Source: Paenibacillus sp. GM2
Lineage (GTDB): Bacteria > Bacillota > Bacilli > Paenibacillales > Paenibacillaceae
Assembly: GCF_900069005.2 (NCBI RefSeq)
Contig: NZ_LN831279.1
Location: 1,191,796-1,255,795, forward strand
Direction of reading: 5' to 3'
Length of the DNA: 64,000 bases
Under the pieces are notes generated by a model. That model made no database searches and was not told the origin of the DNA. It was given only the letters and a program-made list of their open reading frames with translations. Below are positions 54,158 through 63,042 of this stretch, in pieces (the first letter of the stretch is position 1; each line of letters opens with the position of its first letter). Made by a program: the position numbers and the translations under genes.

Positions 54158-55609
54158 ATGGCTAACGAGGAGAAACAATTTGTAACGGAAATTACCCCGC
54201 AGGGAGAAGACTTCTCGCGCTGGTATATCGACGTCATTAAGAAAGCGGATTTGATGGACTATTCGCCAGTACGCGGCTGTATTGTGTTCAAGCCGGACGG
54301 CTACGAAATTTGGGAGCATATTCAGTCTGAGCTGGATCGCCGCTTTAAAGAGACCGGCCATCGCAACGCTTATTTCCCACTCTTTATTCCGGAGAGCTTC
54401 TTCCAGAAAGAGAAGGAGCATGTGGAGGGCTTCAACCCTGAGCTTCCTTGGGTGACTGAGGCGGCTGGCGAGAAGCTGGAAGAGCGCCTTGCGATCCGGC
54501 CTACCTCTGAGACGATGATTGGGCATATGTATGAGAAGTGGATTCAATCCTATCGCGATTTGCCGGTATTGATCAATCAATGGGCTAACGTCGTTCGCTG
54601 GGAGAAACGGACACTACCGTTCCTGCGCACAAGCGAATTCTTGTGGCAGGAAGGCCATACTGCTCATGAAAATGAACAGGAAGCTCGGGAAGAGACGATG
54701 CGGATGCTGGAAATCTACCGCGATTTTGTCGAGGGTTATCTGGCAATTCCGGTAATTACGGGTCAGAAGACACCGTCCGAGAAATTTGCCGGAGCTGTGG
54801 ATACTTTTTCGATTGAAGCGATGATGAAGGATGGACGTGCCGTACAGGCGGGAACTTCGCATTATCTTGGTACCAACTTTGCATCTGCGTTTAATATCCA
54901 GTATTTGAACCGCGAGAATGAGCACGAATTTGTGCATACGACCTCCTGGGGCGTGAGCACCCGCTTGATCGGTTCCTTGATCATGGTGCACGGGGATGAC
55001 CGTGGGCTGGCATTGCCGCCTAAAGTAGCTCCAAAGCAAGTTATGATCATTCCGATCGGACCGCCAAAGACGCGCGATATGGTGATTGCTCGCAGCGATG
55101 AATTGTTTGCTGAATTGAAGAAGGCGGGGATCCGCGTAGGAATGGATGACCGTGCTGATGTTCGTCCGGGCTGGAAGTTCAATGAATATGAAATGCGTGG
55201 TGTTCCTGTCCGCCTTGAGATTGGCCCTCGTGATATGGAGAATGGCGTATGTGTCCTCGTATCGCGTATTAGCGGCGAGAAGAAGGTTGTACAGCAAGAC
55301 CGTCTTGTGGAAGAAGTTCAAGCGATGCTGGAGCAGGTTCATCAGGAAATGTACAACCGTGCCAAGGTATTCCGTGATGAGCATTTCTATTCCGTGGATA
55401 CATTGGATGAGATGAAAGCCAGCATGGAAGAGAAGCGTGGCTTTACGCTTGCAGGCTGGTGTGGTTCTGAGGCTTGTGAACATCAAGTCAAAGAAGAGAC
55501 CGGAGCAACTAGCCGGAATATTCCGTTTGAGCCGGAAGTTCAGAAGACGAAATGTCTCGTCTGTGGAGAAACGGCCAAGCATACTGTTGTTTTTGCCAGA
55601 GCCTATTAA
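54158..55609 (+). CDS. proS: Prolyl-tRNA synthetase, archaeal/eukaryote-type (ProS type 3)
   Basis: 483 residues, shorter than the bacterial type (about 565) and without its editing insertion. Class II motifs: motif 2 region RWEKRTLPFLRTSEFLWQEGHTAH and motif 3 near GDDRGLALPPKVAP. The C-terminal part has a zinc-binding-like cluster (CGSEACEH, then CLVCGE) and ends in Tyr (ARAY), as in archaeal/eukaryotic enzymes. It charges tRNA-Pro. It follows rseP as in B. subtilis, where the resident enzyme is the bacterial type. Confidence 0.95.
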   Translation: MANEEKQFVTEITPQGEDFSRWYIDVIKKADLMDYSPVRGCIVFKPDGYEIWEHIQSELDRRFKETGHRNAYFPLFIPESFFQKEKEHVEGFNPELPWVTEAAGEKLEERLAIRPTSETMIGHMYEKWIQSYRDLPVLINQWANVVRWEKRTLPFLRTSEFLWQEGHTAHENEQEAREETMRMLEIYRDFVEGYLAIPVITGQKTPSEKFAGAVDTFSIEAMMKDGRAVQAGTSHYLGTNFASAFNIQYLNRENEHEFVHTTSWGVSTRLIGSLIMVHGDDRGLALPPKVAPKQVMIIPIGPPKTRDMVIARSDELFAELKKAGIRVGMDDRADVRPGWKFNEYEMRGVPVRLEIGPRDMENGVCVLVSRISGEKKVVQQDRLVEEVQAMLEQVHQEMYNRAKVFRDEHFYSVDTLDEMKASMEEKRGFTLAGWCGSEACEHQVKEETGATSRNIPFEPEVQKTKCLVCGETAKHTVVFARAY

Positions 55610-55641
55610 TTAGTCCTGCCGCAAGAACCGTGCAAGGGGAA

Positions 55642-55756
55642 CTGGACTGTTGTCCAGAGGATATAACGATATTAAGGCTTTCGGCAGAAACGGCCATGAC
55701 AGGTATTTGTTGCTACAAGCTCCTGTCGGCCAGATTTGCGGAGGCCTTAATTTTTG
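55642..55756 (+). ncRNA. Structured element after proS (complex terminator or unknown RNA)
   Basis: A tight hairpin CTGGAC-TGTT-GTCCAG (55642-55657) is followed by a large one: outer stem ATTAAGGC/GCCTTAAT (55671-55678 with 55744-55751), internal loops, and inner stems GGCC/GGCC and GACAGG/CCTGTC with a two-base bulge; TTTTG follows. It can be a terminator of proS, but is far more elaborate than needed. Confidence 0.5.
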
Positions 55757-55777
55757 CACTGATATACATTTTTCGTC

Positions 55778-55962
55778 TAACGAAACTACAGAACGTTATT
55801 TCCTGAAAAATAAGGGGAGAAATTTATTAACGAAACCCCCAATCGTTATTTGGAGGAAATCCGCGGGTTGGCTCCGTAATTAGCTCAAATAGCGATAGCA
55901 AGTTTCGTTAGGAATTTGGAAACTCTTTTTTAGCGCAAATAACGATACTGTGTTTCGTTAGC
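55778..55962. repeat. Four copies of a 27-bp dyad repeat, two in each orientation
   Basis: Units at 55778-55803 and 55827-55853 read forward; units at 55886-55912 and 55936-55962 read reverse. The pattern is TAACGAAAC, five variable bases, then ATCGTTATTT, so each unit also contains an internal TAACGA/TCGTTA dyad. The whole can fold as a long inverted repeat. Confidence 0.8.
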
Positions 55963-55974
55963 GTTTAAGAAATG

Positions 55975-56211
55975 TTCAAAAAGCTCGCTTTTCAGCACCG
56001 AGGCTTATGCTTCGCTATGCGTTTTTTCAATATGCTTCAGTGGAAAAAGGCTGGGGCTAAGGAGTGAAGCGTACATAGTGGGTACGTGAGGCACCCGAGA
56101 GGTTTCCGGAGGAAACATAACTTCGCAAGCAACTGCTTAGGTCCGGGGAATTCAAGATTCGATCCCGCATGGGCTTGCTGAAGCTTAGGGATCAAAAGCG
56201 GACTTTTTGAA
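55975..56211 (-). repeat. Long MITE-like repeat before polC (reverse orientation)
   Basis: The ends GTTCAAAAAGCTCGCTTTT and, inverted, GTTCAAAAAGTCCGCTTTT match at 17 of 19 positions. The interior (minus strand) keeps TCGAATCTTGAATTC and CACGTACCCACTATGTACGC, with an extra 50 bp or so containing an AGTTGCTTGCGAAG region. Confidence 0.85.
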
Positions 56212-56247
56212 CTTCATTGCCACTATTTGAGTATGGGGGAGGAAGAG

Positions 56248-59200
56248 ATGACCGACGTCCAGGAGAAAAGAACCAGACTTGAACTGTTGATGAAGCAGGC
56301 GGAAGTTCCGGCTTCGCTGATTGATCCGTATTTTCTAGACGGATATATCGATCAGGTAGAGGTTAGCCGCGGCAACCGCGAGTGGAAGATTACGATCCGC
56401 AAACAGACGCTTGTCCCTGCCCAGGTCTATAGAACGTTTTGCTTGCGTATCCAGGAGCGAATGCAGCATATTGCCAAGATCGCTATTCTATTCCGATATG
56501 AACAGGACCAGACTGCCGAGCAGATCGTGACGGAATATTGGAAGCTGTTCCTGGAATGGGTGCAGCGGGAAATACCATCCGTTAATGGCTGGATGGCCAA
56601 GGCTGGTTATGAGATCGAGGACGATCTTGTAACGGTAGCGTTAGGCGATGCGATGGCGCTGGAACTAGCCCGTAAGAAGAATATAGACAAGGCGATCACG
56701 ACCTTCTATGGCAATTATTTTGGGCTGGATGTAAGAGTCAAGCTGCATGTAGCCGAGAACAATGAGGAAGCTTTTGAGGAATTCCAGCAACGGATTGCTG
56801 AGGAAGAACGCGAAGTGATCCAGCGGATGATGGAGAGTATGGAAGCAGAAGCGCCGCCGGAGGAAGACGATGGCGAAGCGGTTAAGCTGCAGATCGGCTA
56901 TGACATCAAAGATCAGCCAATTCCACTGCAGGAACTGCAAGATGAAGAAAAACGGGTCACGATCCAGGGCACGATCTTCGGACTGGAGAGCAAGGAACTG
57001 CGTAATGGCAATACTTTATTTACTTTTTATATTACCGATTTTAGCGATTCTTTGCAGATGAAGCTGTTTGCCAAGAATAAGGAAGATCTCAAGATCATGG
57101 GTCAATTAGCCAACGGGAAATGGATCAAAGCCCGCGGCAGAGTAGAGATGGACCGCTTTATGTCCATTCCTGAGCTTGTCATGATCCCTTCGGATTTATG
57201 CGAAGTGAACTCCCCTCCATCTCGTAAGGATAATGCTGCAGAGAAGCGCGTTGAGTTCCATTTGCATTCGACGATGAGTGCGATGGATGCGGTAACTCCA
57301 ATCGGCGATTACGTGAAGATGGCGGCCAAATGGGGACATAAAGCGATCGCGGTAACCGATCATGGCGGTGTGCAATGCTATCCTGATGCTGCGAAAGCTG
57401 CCAAGAAGAACGGGATCAAGATGATCTACGGTGTCGAGGCGAATGTAGTGAATGATAATGTGGCCGTCGTATTAAATCCGCGCCCTGATGATCTGAAGAC
57501 GACAACTTATATCGTATTCGATATTGAGACTACCGGTCTGTCTGTAACGCAGAACAAAATTATTGAAATCGCCGCGGTCAAGATGCAGGAAGGCAAAGAA
57601 CTGGAACGTTACGCCACCTTTGTTGATCCGCATGAACTTATTCCATATCATATTCAACAATTGACGAACATCAATGACGACATGGTAAGAGGCGCGCCAG
57701 AGGTCGATCAGGTACTGGATGAATTCATTAAATTCGCCGGAGATGCGGTACTGGTCGCTCATAATGCCCGCTTTGACGTTGATTTTGTAAATGCAAAGCT
57801 GAAGGAGCTTGGGAGACCGCCTATGCTCAACCCGGTTCTGGATACACTGGAGCTGGCACGTTTGATTCACCCGAGTTTGAAAAATCATAGATTGAACACA
57901 CTGGCATCGAAATACAAAGTTTCACTGGAAAATCACCACCGCGCAATCGACGATACCATAGCACTTGCCGGTGTATTAACCGGGCTGATCGAAGACGCGA
58001 TTACGCAGGAAAGAATGACCACGCTCGATCGTCTGAACGACCGGGTTGGCAAGGATCTGTCCAATACCCGTCCGTTCCATTGCGGAATTTATGCCTTGAA
58101 TACGACCGGCAAGAAGAATTTGTTCAAGCTGATCTCTATGTCGCATACCGAGTATTTCAAGCGGGTTCCATGTATCCCGAAATCGAAGCTGACTGAAATG
58201 CGCGAGGGGATACTTGTCATCTCAGGTTGTGAGAAAGGAGAGTTCTTCGAGGCTGTATTGAATAAGACGGTCGAAGAAGCTGAGGAAGTTGCCGGCTTTT
58301 ATGATGTACTGGAGATTCAGCCGTTAACGATGTATATGCATCTGGTCGATAAAGGCCTGGTCGGCAGTGTTGAGGAATTGAAGACGGCAATTCGCAAAGT
58401 GGTTGAGATTGGCTTTAAGCTGGGCAAGCCAGTCATCGCTACCGGAAATGCACACTACCTTGAGCCTAGGGATAAAATTTTTCGCGATATTACGATCCAT
58501 GGCATTACCGGTTTCAGTCCGCTGAAGGATCTCCGCAAGCCGGATGCGCACTTCCGCACGACGGACGAAATGTTGGCTGAATTTGAATTTCTCGGTAAGG
58601 ACAAGGCTTATGAGGTTGTCGTGACGAATACGGCGAATCTGGCGGATTCCTTCGAGGATCTTGAATTGTTTCCGGACAAGCTGTTCACGCCGATTATTGA
58701 TGGGGCGGACGAAGAAATCCGTTCAACCTGTTACAATACAGCACGCTCTATGTATGGGGAGGATTTGCCTGAGGTGGTCGTCAAGCGGCTGGAAAAAGAA
58801 CTCGAACCGATTATCAAGTACGGGTTCTCGGCCAACTATCTGATCTCGGCAAAACTTGTTAAGAAATCCAATCAGGATGGCTATCTCGTAGGTTCACGGG
58901 GGTCGGTCGGTTCCTCAATCGTGGCTACCTTCCTCGGTATATCCGAGGTTAATCCGCTTCCAGCTCATTATATGTGCCGTAATCCGGAATGCAAGCATAG
59001 TGAATGGTTCCTGGATGGCAGCGTACCGAGTGGCTTCGACCTTCCTGCGAAGGATTGCCCGAAGTGCGGCCAGCCGCTAAAGGGAGAGGGACAGGATATT
59101 CCGTTCGAAACCTTCCTGGGTTTTAAAGGCGATAAGGTCCCCGATATAGATCTTAACTTCTCCGGGGAATATCAGCCGGAGGCTCACAATTTTACGAAGG

Positions 59201-60564
59201 TTATCTTTGGGGAGAAGAACGTATTTCGCGCGGGTACGATTGGTACCGTAGCGGAGAAGACTGCGTTTGGCTTTGCGAAGAAGTATGAGGAAGAGCATCA
59301 TAAGCATTGGCGCAGTGCAGAGCTAAACAGGCTGGCGGCCGGATGTACCGGCGTGAAGCGTAGTACAGGCCAGCATCCTGGCGGGATCGTCGTCGTGCCT
59401 GACTATATTGAAGTCGAAGATGTTACACCTGTACAATATCCGGCTGATGATACGAGTGCGGAATGGAAGACGACTCACTTCGATTATCATGCATTTGAAG
59501 CCAACTTGCTTAAGCTTGATATTCTCGGCCATGATGATCCGACAATGATGCGGATGCTGCAGGATTTGACCGGGATTGATCCAACGACGATCCCGATGAA
59601 TGATCCCAAGGTGATGAGTATGTTCAACTCAACGGAATCGCTGGGAGTGACTCCGGAGCAAATTCGGACTCCGGTGGCAACTTACGGGGTTCCCGAGATG
59701 GGAACCAAGTTTGTACGCCAGATGCTGGTCGAATCACAGCCATCTTCGTTTGCGGATTTGCTGCAGATTTCCGGATTGTCCCACGGTACTGGCGTTTGGC
59801 TGGGCAATGCCCAGGAATTGATCAAGAATGGCACATGCAACATTAAGACGGTGATTGGCTGTCGGGATGATATTATGCTGTTCCTGATTTACAAAGCGGG
59901 AATGGATGCCGGATTGGCCTTTAAAATTACGGAAAGCGTTCGTAAGGGGAAAGGCTTGACGCCGGAATGGATTGATGAGATGAAGAAATGCAAGGTGCCG
60001 CAGTGGTACATTGATTCCTGCCTCAAGATCCAATACATGTTTCCGAAGGCGCACGCGTCCGCTTATGTTATTTCGGCGGTGCGTACCGCTTACTTTAAGC
60101 TATATTATCCGATCGAGTTCTACGCGACTTATTTCTCGGTCCGTGGTGAAGATTTCGATATTGAGTTATGCTGCCAGGGATATGAAGCGATATACCGCAA
60201 GATCGAGGAGATCGAGCAGAAGGGCTTCCAGGCGTTGCCGAAGGAGAAAGCGATGCTGCCGATTCTGGAGATGGCGCTGGAAATGACAGCGCGCGGTTTC
60301 CGGTTCAAGATGATCGATCTGTACCGTTCTGATGCAACTCGCTTTATTGTAGATGGCGATGCCCTGATTCCTCCGTTTGCCGCTTTGGCAGGAATCGGGG
60401 AGAATGCGGCGCGGAACATCGCTGCGGCGAAGGAAGCAGGGGAATTCCTCTCCGTGGAAGATTTTCAGCAGAGATCCAAAGCAAGTAAGACGATCATTGA
60501 ACTGTTGGGTTCGCTGGGCTGTTTCCGTGACTTGCCGGAGAGCAATCAGCTCTCCTTGTTCTAA
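56248..60564 (+). CDS. polC: DNA polymerase III PolC-type alpha subunit
   Basis: 1438 residues, the replicative polymerase of low-GC Gram-positives. Order: N-terminal domain; OB fold (about 240-300); PHP domain part with HLHSTMSAMDAV near 335; inserted DnaQ-like 3'-5' exonuclease from VFDIETTGLS near 424; remaining PHP; a zinc-binding stretch (CRNPECKHSE...CPKCGQ); and the catalytic palm with PDIDLNFSGEY near 965. ATG 56248 is preferred over TTG 56227 because GGGGGAGG lies just upstream and the length matches B. subtilis (1437). Confidence 0.98.
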   Translation: MTDVQEKRTRLELLMKQAEVPASLIDPYFLDGYIDQVEVSRGNREWKITIRKQTLVPAQVYRTFCLRIQERMQHIAKIAILFRYEQDQTAEQIVTEYWKLFLEWVQREIPSVNGWMAKAGYEIEDDLVTVALGDAMALELARKKNIDKAITTFYGNYFGLDVRVKLHVAENNEEAFEEFQQRIAEEEREVIQRMMESMEAEAPPEEDDGEAVKLQIGYDIKDQPIPLQELQDEEKRVTIQGTIFGLESKELRNGNTLFTFYITDFSDSLQMKLFAKNKEDLKIMGQLANGKWIKARGRVEMDRFMSIPELVMIPSDLCEVNSPPSRKDNAAEKRVEFHLHSTMSAMDAVTPIGDYVKMAAKWGHKAIAVTDHGGVQCYPDAAKAAKKNGIKMIYGVEANVVNDNVAVVLNPRPDDLKTTTYIVFDIETTGLSVTQNKIIEIAAVKMQEGKELERYATFVDPHELIPYHIQQLTNINDDMVRGAPEVDQVLDEFIKFAGDAVLVAHNARFDVDFVNAKLKELGRPPMLNPVLDTLELARLIHPSLKNHRLNTLASKYKVSLENHHRAIDDTIALAGVLTGLIEDAITQERMTTLDRLNDRVGKDLSNTRPFHCGIYALNTTGKKNLFKLISMSHTEYFKRVPCIPKSKLTEMREGILVISGCEKGEFFEAVLNKTVEEAEEVAGFYDVLEIQPLTMYMHLVDKGLVGSVEELKTAIRKVVEIGFKLGKPVIATGNAHYLEPRDKIFRDITIHGITGFSPLKDLRKPDAHFRTTDEMLAEFEFLGKDKAYEVVVTNTANLADSFEDLELFPDKLFTPIIDGADEEIRSTCYNTARSMYGEDLPEVVVKRLEKELEPIIKYGFSANYLISAKLVKKSNQDGYLVGSRGSVGSSIVATFLGISEVNPLPAHYMCRNPECKHSEWFLDGSVPSGFDLPAKDCPKCGQPLKGEGQDIPFETFLGFKGDKVPDIDLNFSGEYQPEAHNFTKVIFGEKNVFRAGTIGTVAEKTAFGFAKKYEEEHHKHWRSAELNRLAAGCTGVKRSTGQHPGGIVVVPDYIEVEDVTPVQYPADDTSAEWKTTHFDYHAFEANLLKLDILGHDDPTMMRMLQDLTGIDPTTIPMNDPKVMSMFNSTESLGVTPEQIRTPVATYGVPEMGTKFVRQMLVESQPSSFADLLQISGLSHGTGVWLGNAQELIKNGTCNIKTVIGCRDDIMLFLIYKAGMDAGLAFKITESVRKGKGLTPEWIDEMKKCKVPQWYIDSCLKIQYMFPKAHASAYVISAVRTAYFKLYYPIEFYATYFSVRGEDFDIELCCQGYEAIYRKIEEIEQKGFQALPKEKAMLPILEMALEMTARGFRFKMIDLYRSDATRFIVDGDALIPPFAALAGIGENAARNIAAAKEAGEFLSVEDFQQRSKASKTIIELLGSLGCFRDLPESNQLSLF

Positions 60565-60601
60565 CCTAAGGATAGGGCTAAGGGTGGTAAAGGTGTTTTA
60601 C

Positions 60602-60630
60602 TTGTCACTATTACCAGACTATGTTATAAT
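60602..60630 (+). promoter_or_regulatory. Predicted sigma-A promoter of rimP-nusA-infB
   Basis: TTGTCA (60602-60607), 17-base spacer, consensus TATAAT (60625-60630), in the gap after polC. Confidence 0.85.
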
Positions 60631-60664
60631 TTTTTTGGTAATCATGGAGATAGAAACGTTGTCT

Positions 60665-60688
60665 AAAGAGTGGGGAAACCCACTCTTT
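60665..60688 (+). promoter_or_regulatory. Perfect leader hairpin of the rimP operon
   Basis: AAAGAGTGGG pairs with CCCACTCTTT (10 bp) around a GAAA tetraloop, followed by ACTCTTT. It sits about 30 nt into the predicted transcript; a regulatory pause or terminator controlled by NusA is plausible, not shown. Confidence 0.65.
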
Positions 60689-60731
60689 ACTCTTTGGTAT
60701 ACAGGAAACAATTGATGGAGGTAATGTACTC

Positions 60732-61193
60732 TTGAGCACACCGAAAATCAAAGCGGCCGTAGAACAGATGGTAATGCCATATCTCGAGCAGAACGGCTTT
60801 GAATTGGTTGATATTGAATATGTAAAGGAAGGCAGCAATTGGTTTCTGCGTGTCTTCGTTGACAAGGACGGCGGCATCGATATTGATGACTGCGGCCGGA
60901 TCAGCGAATATCTCAGCGAGAAGCTGGATGAGAATGATCCGATTCCATCCGCGTACTTCCTTGAAGTGTCCTCGCCCGGTGCGGAACGGCCGTTGAAGAA
61001 AGCGGACGATATCGTCAAAGCCGTAGGCAAGGATGTGTTTGTCACTACATACGAGCCGGTGAATGGCCTGAAGGAATTTGAGGGACGCCTTCTCTCTTTT
61101 GAGAGTGACGAGCTCGTCATTGAAATCGGCAAGCAGAAACATGCCGTATCGTATAGTAAAGTTGCTAGCGCCAGATTGGCGATTATTTTTTAA
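60732..61193 (+). CDS. rimP: Ribosome maturation factor RimP
   Basis: 153 residues: [72 protein letters not shown] is the RimP core, with the C-terminal SH3-like domain. Needed for 30S maturation. TTG start with GGAGG ten bases upstream; first gene of the nusA operon. Confidence 0.97.
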   Translation: MSTPKIKAAVEQMVMPYLEQNGFELVDIEYVKEGSNWFLRVFVDKDGGIDIDDCGRISEYLSEKLDENDPIPSAYFLEVSSPGAERPLKKADDIVKAVGKDVFVTTYEPVNGLKEFEGRLLSFESDELVIEIGKQKHAVSYSKVASARLAIIF

Positions 61194-61234
61194 CAACACT
61201 TATATAGGATTATGAAAGGGGGAACTCGAGGCAA

Positions 61235-62335
61235 ATGAGTATGGATTTTATCGAAGCCTTGAATGATTTGGAAAGGGAAAAAGGGATCAGCAAAGATATA
61301 TTATTTGAAGCTATTGAAGCAGCACTGATCTCCAGCTATAAACGGAATTTTAATACGGCGCAGAACGTTCGTGTAGACATGAACCGTCATACGGGATCCA
61401 TCAGAGTATTTGCGCGCAAGCTCATTGTTGAAGAAGTTCTCGATCCTCGGACGGAAATTTCGCTGCATTCAGCACGTGAGATCAATCCCAGCTTCCAGCT
61501 GGACGATGTAGCGGAAATTGAAGTAACGCCTAGAGATTTCGGACGGATCGCGGCGCAGACGGCGAAGCAGGTGGTAACCCAACGCATTCGTGAAGCGGAG
61601 CGCGGACTGATCTATAACGCTTTTGTCGAGAAGGAAGAGGATATCGTTACGGGTATCGTACAGCGTCAGGACTTGCGTAATGTCTATGTCGATCTCGGCA
61701 AGATTGAAGCGCATCTTCCGTTGAATGAATTAATGCCCGGCGAGAAGTTCAAGCACGGCGATCGGATCAAAGCGTATATTACAAAGGTTGAGAATACGAC
61801 CAAAGGGCCGCAAATTTTGCTGTCCCGTACGCATCCTGGTTTGTTGAAGCGTTTGTTCGAGCTGGAGGTTCCTGAGATTTTCGATGGCGTTGTTGAAATT
61901 CGTTCTGTTGCCCGCGAAGCAGGGTTCCGTTCGAAGATCGCCGTCTATTCCCGCAATAGCGAGGTAGATCCGGTCGGCTCTTGCGTTGGTCCGAAGGGCA
62001 CGCGCGTGCAGACGATTGTAACCGAACTACATGGGGAAAAGATCGACATCGTGCGCTATTCCGACAATATTGAAGAGTATGTAGCCAATGCGCTTAGCCC
62101 TTCCAAGGTGCTGGAGGTGCAGGTATTCGAGCCCGAGAAGATGGCTCGTGTTATCGTGCCGGATTATCAGCTCTCGCTGGCGATTGGCATTAAGGGGCAG
62201 AATGCAAGGCTTGCTGCTAAGCTGACAGGCTGGAAGATCGATATTAAGAGCGAAACTCAGGCAGAGGAAGAATTCGGTAGAGAGAAGACCGAGCAGGATG
62301 AAATGCCGCAGGACTCCGTATCTATTGATTTTTAG
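61235..62335 (+). CDS. nusA: Transcription termination/antitermination factor NusA
   Basis: 366 residues: N-terminal RNAP-binding domain (DFIEALNDLEREKGISKDILFEAIEAALISSYKRNF), S1 domain (EKEEDIVTGIVQRQDLRNVYVDLGKIEAHLPLNE) and two KH domains (SCVGPKGTRVQTIVTEL; IGIKGQNARLAAKLTGWKIDI). No C-terminal acidic repeats, as usual in Firmicutes. Confidence 0.98.
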   Translation: MSMDFIEALNDLEREKGISKDILFEAIEAALISSYKRNFNTAQNVRVDMNRHTGSIRVFARKLIVEEVLDPRTEISLHSAREINPSFQLDDVAEIEVTPRDFGRIAAQTAKQVVTQRIREAERGLIYNAFVEKEEDIVTGIVQRQDLRNVYVDLGKIEAHLPLNELMPGEKFKHGDRIKAYITKVENTTKGPQILLSRTHPGLLKRLFELEVPEIFDGVVEIRSVAREAGFRSKIAVYSRNSEVDPVGSCVGPKGTRVQTIVTELHGEKIDIVRYSDNIEEYVANALSPSKVLEVQVFEPEKMARVIVPDYQLSLAIGIKGQNARLAAKLTGWKIDIKSETQAEEEFGREKTEQDEMPQDSVSIDF

Positions 62336-62408
62336 TATATGAGTGCAACATGAACAACCTCTTTAAAGAGATATAGGCATAACCGGGAGTATGTATGGGG
62401 GGCTTGAA

Positions 62409-62726
62409 ATGAAAGCTAAAAAAATACCAATGCGCAAATGCGTAGCTTGCCAGCAAATGATGCCGAAAAAATCGTTGATTCGCGTCGTTCGTTCACCAGA
62501 GGGTGAGGTTTCGATTGATTTGACTGGCAAAAAGTCGGGGCGTGGTGCTTATCTTTGCGGACAGGTTGCTTGCTTTAAGCTCGCCCATAAGAACCGCGCG
62601 CTGGATCGGGCCTTGAAGGCTACGGTAGGAGCAGAGGTCTACGAACAGTTGGCCCATGATTTCCTGGCGATCGAGGATGAATTCCATCTCAGCCAGGAGC
62701 AGGAAGAGGCAGATAGCGATGAGTAA
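62409..62726 (+). CDS. rnpM: YlxR family RNA-binding protein (RnpM)
   Basis: 105 residues: PMRKCVACQQMMPKKSLIRVVRSPEGEVSIDLTGKKSGRGAYLC is the DUF448/YlxR core. Described in B. subtilis as binding RNase P RNA and modulating it. ATG 62409 has GGGGGG upstream. It overlaps the next gene by eight bases. The acidic C-terminal tail is longer than usual. Confidence 0.93.
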   Translation: MKAKKIPMRKCVACQQMMPKKSLIRVVRSPEGEVSIDLTGKKSGRGAYLCGQVACFKLAHKNRALDRALKATVGAEVYEQLAHDFLAIEDEFHLSQEQEEADSDE

Positions 62727-63042
62727 AATGTTGTCCCGGCTTGGCCTGGCCATGCGTGCTGGCAAGTTGGTGACCGGTGATGAGATCGTAATGAAAGCCA
62801 TTCGGTCGAAAGAGGCCAAACTGGTTATCGTTGCGGGGGACGCTTCAAATAATACCCACAAGAAATTCCGCGATAAATGCGGCACATACAAAGTCCCTTT
62901 GATCATCGGGCCGGATCGGATCCGTCTCGGTTCAAGTATTGGAAAACCAGAGCGGGTCGTAATAGCACTGACGGATCAAGGGTTTGCCGATATGATTCGA
63001 GAAGAAATCGAGAAAACGCCGGAGGTGGAGTATATTGAGTAA
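62719..63042 (+). CDS. ylxQ: L7Ae-like ribosomal/RNA-binding protein YlxQ
   Basis: 107 residues with the L7Ae/L30e fold: MSKMLSRLGLAMRAGKLVTGDEIVMKAIRSKEAKLVIVAGDASNNTHKKF. Kink-turn RNA binding is known for this family; the role is not settled. It starts inside ylxR and ends inside the infB start. Confidence 0.93.
   Translation: MSKMLSRLGLAMRAGKLVTGDEIVMKAIRSKEAKLVIVAGDASNNTHKKFRDKCGTYKVPLIIGPDRIRLGSSIGKPERVVIALTDQGFADMIREEIEKTPEVEYIE

Noticed and set aside
55552-55883. Small open frames of 77-84 codons downstream of proS
   Set aside because: They run through the structured hairpins and the dyad repeats, have no ribosome sites, and show no protein-like composition or family motif.
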